NCBI GenBank assembly: GCA_023254175.1 | Contig: JALQYJ010000167.1 | Span: forward strand, 1 to 56,263 | Length of the DNA: 56,263 nt | Origin: Runella sp. | GTDB taxonomy: Bacteria; Bacteroidota; Bacteroidia; Cytophagales; Spirosomataceae | Direction of reading: 5' to 3' | Shown here: positions 52,410-56,263 of the stretch, piece after piece | Position numbering within the stretch: position 1 is the stretch's first letter | Layout of the letters: each line of letters begins with the position of its first letter | Made by a program: the position numbers and the translations under genes | Notes under the pieces: model-generated | The model's input: the letters and a program-made list of their open reading frames with translations, nothing else | Database searches by the model: none | Told to the model about the DNA's origin: nothing

Positions 52410-53564
52410 GTGAACTCTACCCGCACCCTACTTATTCAGCTCCTTTTATTTGTACTTACGCTCATTAGTACGTCGTTAGCTGGCGCAGAATGGATGTTTG
52501 GGCGGCCTTTTGATTTACCTTTTTACCAGATAGAGAACCCATTAGGGTGGGAACACTTTTGGCAGGGTTTTCAGTTTTCTATACCTTTTCTGGGAATTCT
52601 AACTATCCATGAATTTGGGCATTATTTCGCAGCAAAGTTTCATAAGGTAAAAGTAACTTTGCCCTATTATATTCCTCTTTGGATTGGGATTGGTCAAACC
52701 ATCGGAACACTCGGTGCTTTTATTCGAATTAAGGAGTTTATCCGTTCGCGAGAAAAATACTTTGACATTGGTGTCGCAGGCCCACTTGCTGGTTTTGTTG
52801 CAGCCATTGGAGTGCTTTGGTATGGATTTGCCCATCTTCCAACGCTCGACTACGTTTTTAAAATACACCCCGAATACCAAAAATTTGGGATGGGATTTGC
52901 ACGGGTGGTATATGCCAAGAATCAAAGTGGCAACATTTTGTTGGGTGATAATCTCCTTTTTACGTTTTTCAAAATGTACGTTGCAGACCCCACTCGCCTC
53001 CCCCCTCCGCAAGAAATTATGCACTACCCTTTGATTTTAGCGGGCTATTTGGCCTTATTTTTTACCTCCCTTAATCTTATCCCTATTGGCCAACTCGACG
53101 GTGGGCATATTTTGTACGGACTGGTTGGTAATAGAAAGTACCGTATTATCTCTCCCATTTTGTTTTTTATTTTCATTACCTATGCAGGTCTAGGTACTTA
53201 CAAAGCAGAGGAATTTGCCATTGCAAATGAAAACTTATTTTGGGAACAATTAGCATCATTAGGGATTTATATCATTTTTCTACAACTATGTTTTAGCCGA
53301 ATTGATGAAGAAAATTCACTTACCAAATGGATGCTAGCTTTACTTACTGTTACTATTCAACTTGGAATTTCTCTTTTGGATTCGACTATCGACGGCTATT
53401 CAGGTTTCCTTGTTTTCGGGTTTCTGATAGGTCGTGTTTTGGGGGTTTATCACCCTCCCACCGATGACTTAACTCCATTAAGTCCCTCACGAAAAGTAGT
53501 GGGTTGGCTAGCTTTGATTATCTTTGTGCTCTGTTTTAGTCCAAAACCTTTCGTTATCTTGTAA
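52410..53564 (+). CDS. M50-family (site-2-protease-like) intramembrane metalloprotease
   Basis: The gene begins with a GTG at 52410, directly after the HAD stop (TAA at 52407-52409). The 384-residue protein has several transmembrane segments. The zinc motif HEFGH is at residues 67-71 in ILTIHEFGHYFAAKF, and the second motif LNLIPIGQLDGGHI near residue 230 carries the third ligand. Site-2 proteases cut membrane-bound anti-sigma or regulatory proteins. The substrate is not evident. No PDZ domain is visible. Confidence 0.88.
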   Translation: MNSTRTLLIQLLLFVLTLISTSLAGAEWMFGRPFDLPFYQIENPLGWEHFWQGFQFSIPFLGILTIHEFGHYFAAKFHKVKVTLPYYIPLWIGIGQTIGTLGAFIRIKEFIRSREKYFDIGVAGPLAGFVAAIGVLWYGFAHLPTLDYVFKIHPEYQKFGMGFARVVYAKNQSGNILLGDNLLFTFFKMYVADPTRLPPPQEIMHYPLILAGYLALFFTSLNLIPIGQLDGGHILYGLVGNRKYRIISPILFFIFITYAGLGTYKAEEFAIANENLFWEQLASLGIYIIFLQLCFSRIDEENSLTKWMLALLTVTIQLGISLLDSTIDGYSGFLVFGFLIGRVLGVYHPPTDDLTPLSPSRKVVGWLALIIFVLCFSPKPFVIL

Positions 53565-53611
53565 AATAAACGACGTTGAGGTCACTTATTGACCCAGCTC
53601 GTCTTCTTTCC

Positions 53612-54772
53612 ATGATTATTTCTCTTGCAAAACGCGCCACTCAGGCACAAGAATACTATTTTTCGGTGAAGCTTGCCGAAGTTCGTAAATTAGTTGCCCA
53701 AGGTCACGATGTCATCAACATGGGCATTGGGAATCCCGACCAAGCTCCTTCGGAGGCAACTATCGAAGCTCTAAAAAACACGGTATCTCTCACTAATACT
53801 CACGGGTATCAATCGTATAAAGGTATTCCTGCACTTCGTCAAAGTATATCCAAATGGTATGAACGTGTTTACGGCGTTACACTTGACCCAGAACATGAAA
53901 TATTACCATTGATTGGCTCGAAGGAAGGAATCACCCACATCAGTCTGACGTTCTTGGATGAGGGCGACGAAGTACTTGTTCCTGAGCTTGGTTACCCTGC
54001 CTATCGTGCCGTCAGCGAAATGGTAGGAGCAACAGTCGTTGAATACCCCCTTCAAGAGGACAATCACTGGCAGCCTGATTGGGAAGCCATGAAGGGTTTG
54101 ATAAGTCCCAAAACAAAAATAATGTGGCTCAACTATCCTCACATGCCCACGGGAGCCCCTGCCACTCCCGAGCTTTTTGGCGAAGCCGTTCGATTTGCTA
54201 AAGAAAACAATATTTTATTATGCCATGACAACCCTTACAGCCTGATACTCAATCAAAAACCACCAATAAGCTTGCTTTCCGTTGAAGGAGCTAAAGAAGT
54301 TGCGATTGAGCTAAACTCCATGTCAAAATCTCACAATATGGCAGGTTGGAGAATGGGCTGGCTTTCGGGCGCAAAAGAGTATGTAGATGCCGTTCTTACC
54401 ATAAAAAGCAATGTGGATTCAGGAATGTTCTTGGGAATTCAACAAGCCGCTGTTGCTGCACTCCAAAACTCTGACCAATGGCATGCTACCCAAAATGCCG
54501 TTTATCACAGCCGCTTAGATGCCGCAAAAGCTTTTTTAACTGCCCTAAACTGTACCCTCGACCCTAGCCAAGAAGGTATGTTTTTGTGGGCAAAACTTCC
54601 CGACGATGTTGTCTCAGCTGAACAACTTGTAAATCAATTACTTTATCAAAAACACATTTTTATAGCCCCAGGATTTATTTTTGGCCCTAAAGGTCAACGC
54701 TACATTCGAGTTTCTCTATGCATGCCTGCGGAACGAATTTGGCAGGCCATTGAGCGCTTAAAAAACTACTAA
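53612..54772 (+). CDS. PLP-dependent class I/II aminotransferase
   Basis: I start the gene at the ATG at 53612 (MIISLAKRATQAQEYYF), which aligns with family N-termini; an upstream start at 53576 would add 12 residues. The 386-residue protein has the fold-type I motif MGIGNPDQAP, the NYPHMPTGAP stretch, and the Schiff-base lysine Lys239 in SMSKSHNMAGWRMGW. Relatives include LL-diaminopimelate, methionine and aspartate aminotransferases. The best specific guess is a diaminopimelate or amino-acid transaminase. It follows the M50 gene by 47 bp as the last of the run. Confidence 0.88.
   Translation: MIISLAKRATQAQEYYFSVKLAEVRKLVAQGHDVINMGIGNPDQAPSEATIEALKNTVSLTNTHGYQSYKGIPALRQSISKWYERVYGVTLDPEHEILPLIGSKEGITHISLTFLDEGDEVLVPELGYPAYRAVSEMVGATVVEYPLQEDNHWQPDWEAMKGLISPKTKIMWLNYPHMPTGAPATPELFGEAVRFAKENNILLCHDNPYSLILNQKPPISLLSVEGAKEVAIELNSMSKSHNMAGWRMGWLSGAKEYVDAVLTIKSNVDSGMFLGIQQAAVAALQNSDQWHATQNAVYHSRLDAAKAFLTALNCTLDPSQEGMFLWAKLPDDVVSAEQLVNQLLYQKHIFIAPGFIFGPKGQRYIRVSLCMPAERIWQAIERLKNY

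Positions 54773-56263
<1,491 letters not shown>

Overview
The window looks like a chromosomal segment from a member of the Bacteroidota, most likely order Cytophagales (Runella/Spirosoma-like). Supporting signs are a SusC/SusD pair, a SprE/PorW-type type IX secretion lipoprotein, a DUF5686 TonB-box-like barrel protein, a short (287-residue) primary sigma factor, moderate GC, starts without clear Shine-Dalgarno sequences, and TTTG-N20-TANNTTTG promoters. The species assignment is inference. Almost all of the sequence is ordinary core genome. There are two edge-truncated genes: a patatin-like lipase at the left edge and enolase at the right edge.

Layout. 1-5.4 kb: patatin, polyprenyl diphosphate synthase, a secreted S1/P1-nuclease/phospholipase C-fold protein, a Dabb protein and an RlmI-like methyltransferase. 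5.4-13.2 kb: a Tat-exported TIM-barrel isomerase/epimerase, then a leftward run reading RNase H -> TrmN6-like -> hemF -> parC -> SanA-like, and a PmoA-like (DUF6807) secreted protein. 13.2-13.9 kb holds a decayed IS1-family transposase. 13.9-24.6 kb: a serine hydrolase/D-aminoacylase fusion, infC without its usual rpmI-rplT partners, a membrane-anchored coiled-coil protein, an RluA-type pseudouridine synthase, kdsA, a MoxR ATPase, and the M16 peptidase-ispF-amidohydrolase operon.

24.7-34.3 kb: a TPR protein and a compact gluconate-type locus. In this locus an AraC regulator and FGGY kinase (leftward) diverge from SusC-SusD-6-phosphogluconate dehydrogenase (rightward), with no glycoside hydrolase. 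34.3-43.1 kb: ssb and a zinc-ribbon protein sharing an operator-like dyad, a GH113-like lipoprotein, a META-like lipoprotein, rpoD, pnp, rpsO and sprE. 43.4-56.3 kb: DUF2452, DUF5686, a DUF819 permease-like protein, a tRNA-like RNA, an Lrp/AsnC regulator, then a tight operon of beta-CASP nuclease, accA, HAD phosphatase, M50 protease and aminotransferase, and finally eno.

The most unusual element is a stand-alone RNA gene on the minus strand at 48414-48576. It has a tRNA acceptor stem, D arm, anticodon arm and T arm with the conserved tertiary-contact bases. A structured stretch of about 92 nt sits where a 4-24 nt variable arm belongs. It has its own promoter (48640-48671) and terminator (48330-48373), and I do not recognise it as a known class. 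Other points worth checking are a 30-bp palindromic repeat that adds ten codons in frame to the MoxR gene and recurs between susC and susD, the serine hydrolase/D-aminoacylase fusion, a perfect 17-bp dyad just upstream of the Lrp-type gene, and several very long perfect hairpins between genes.
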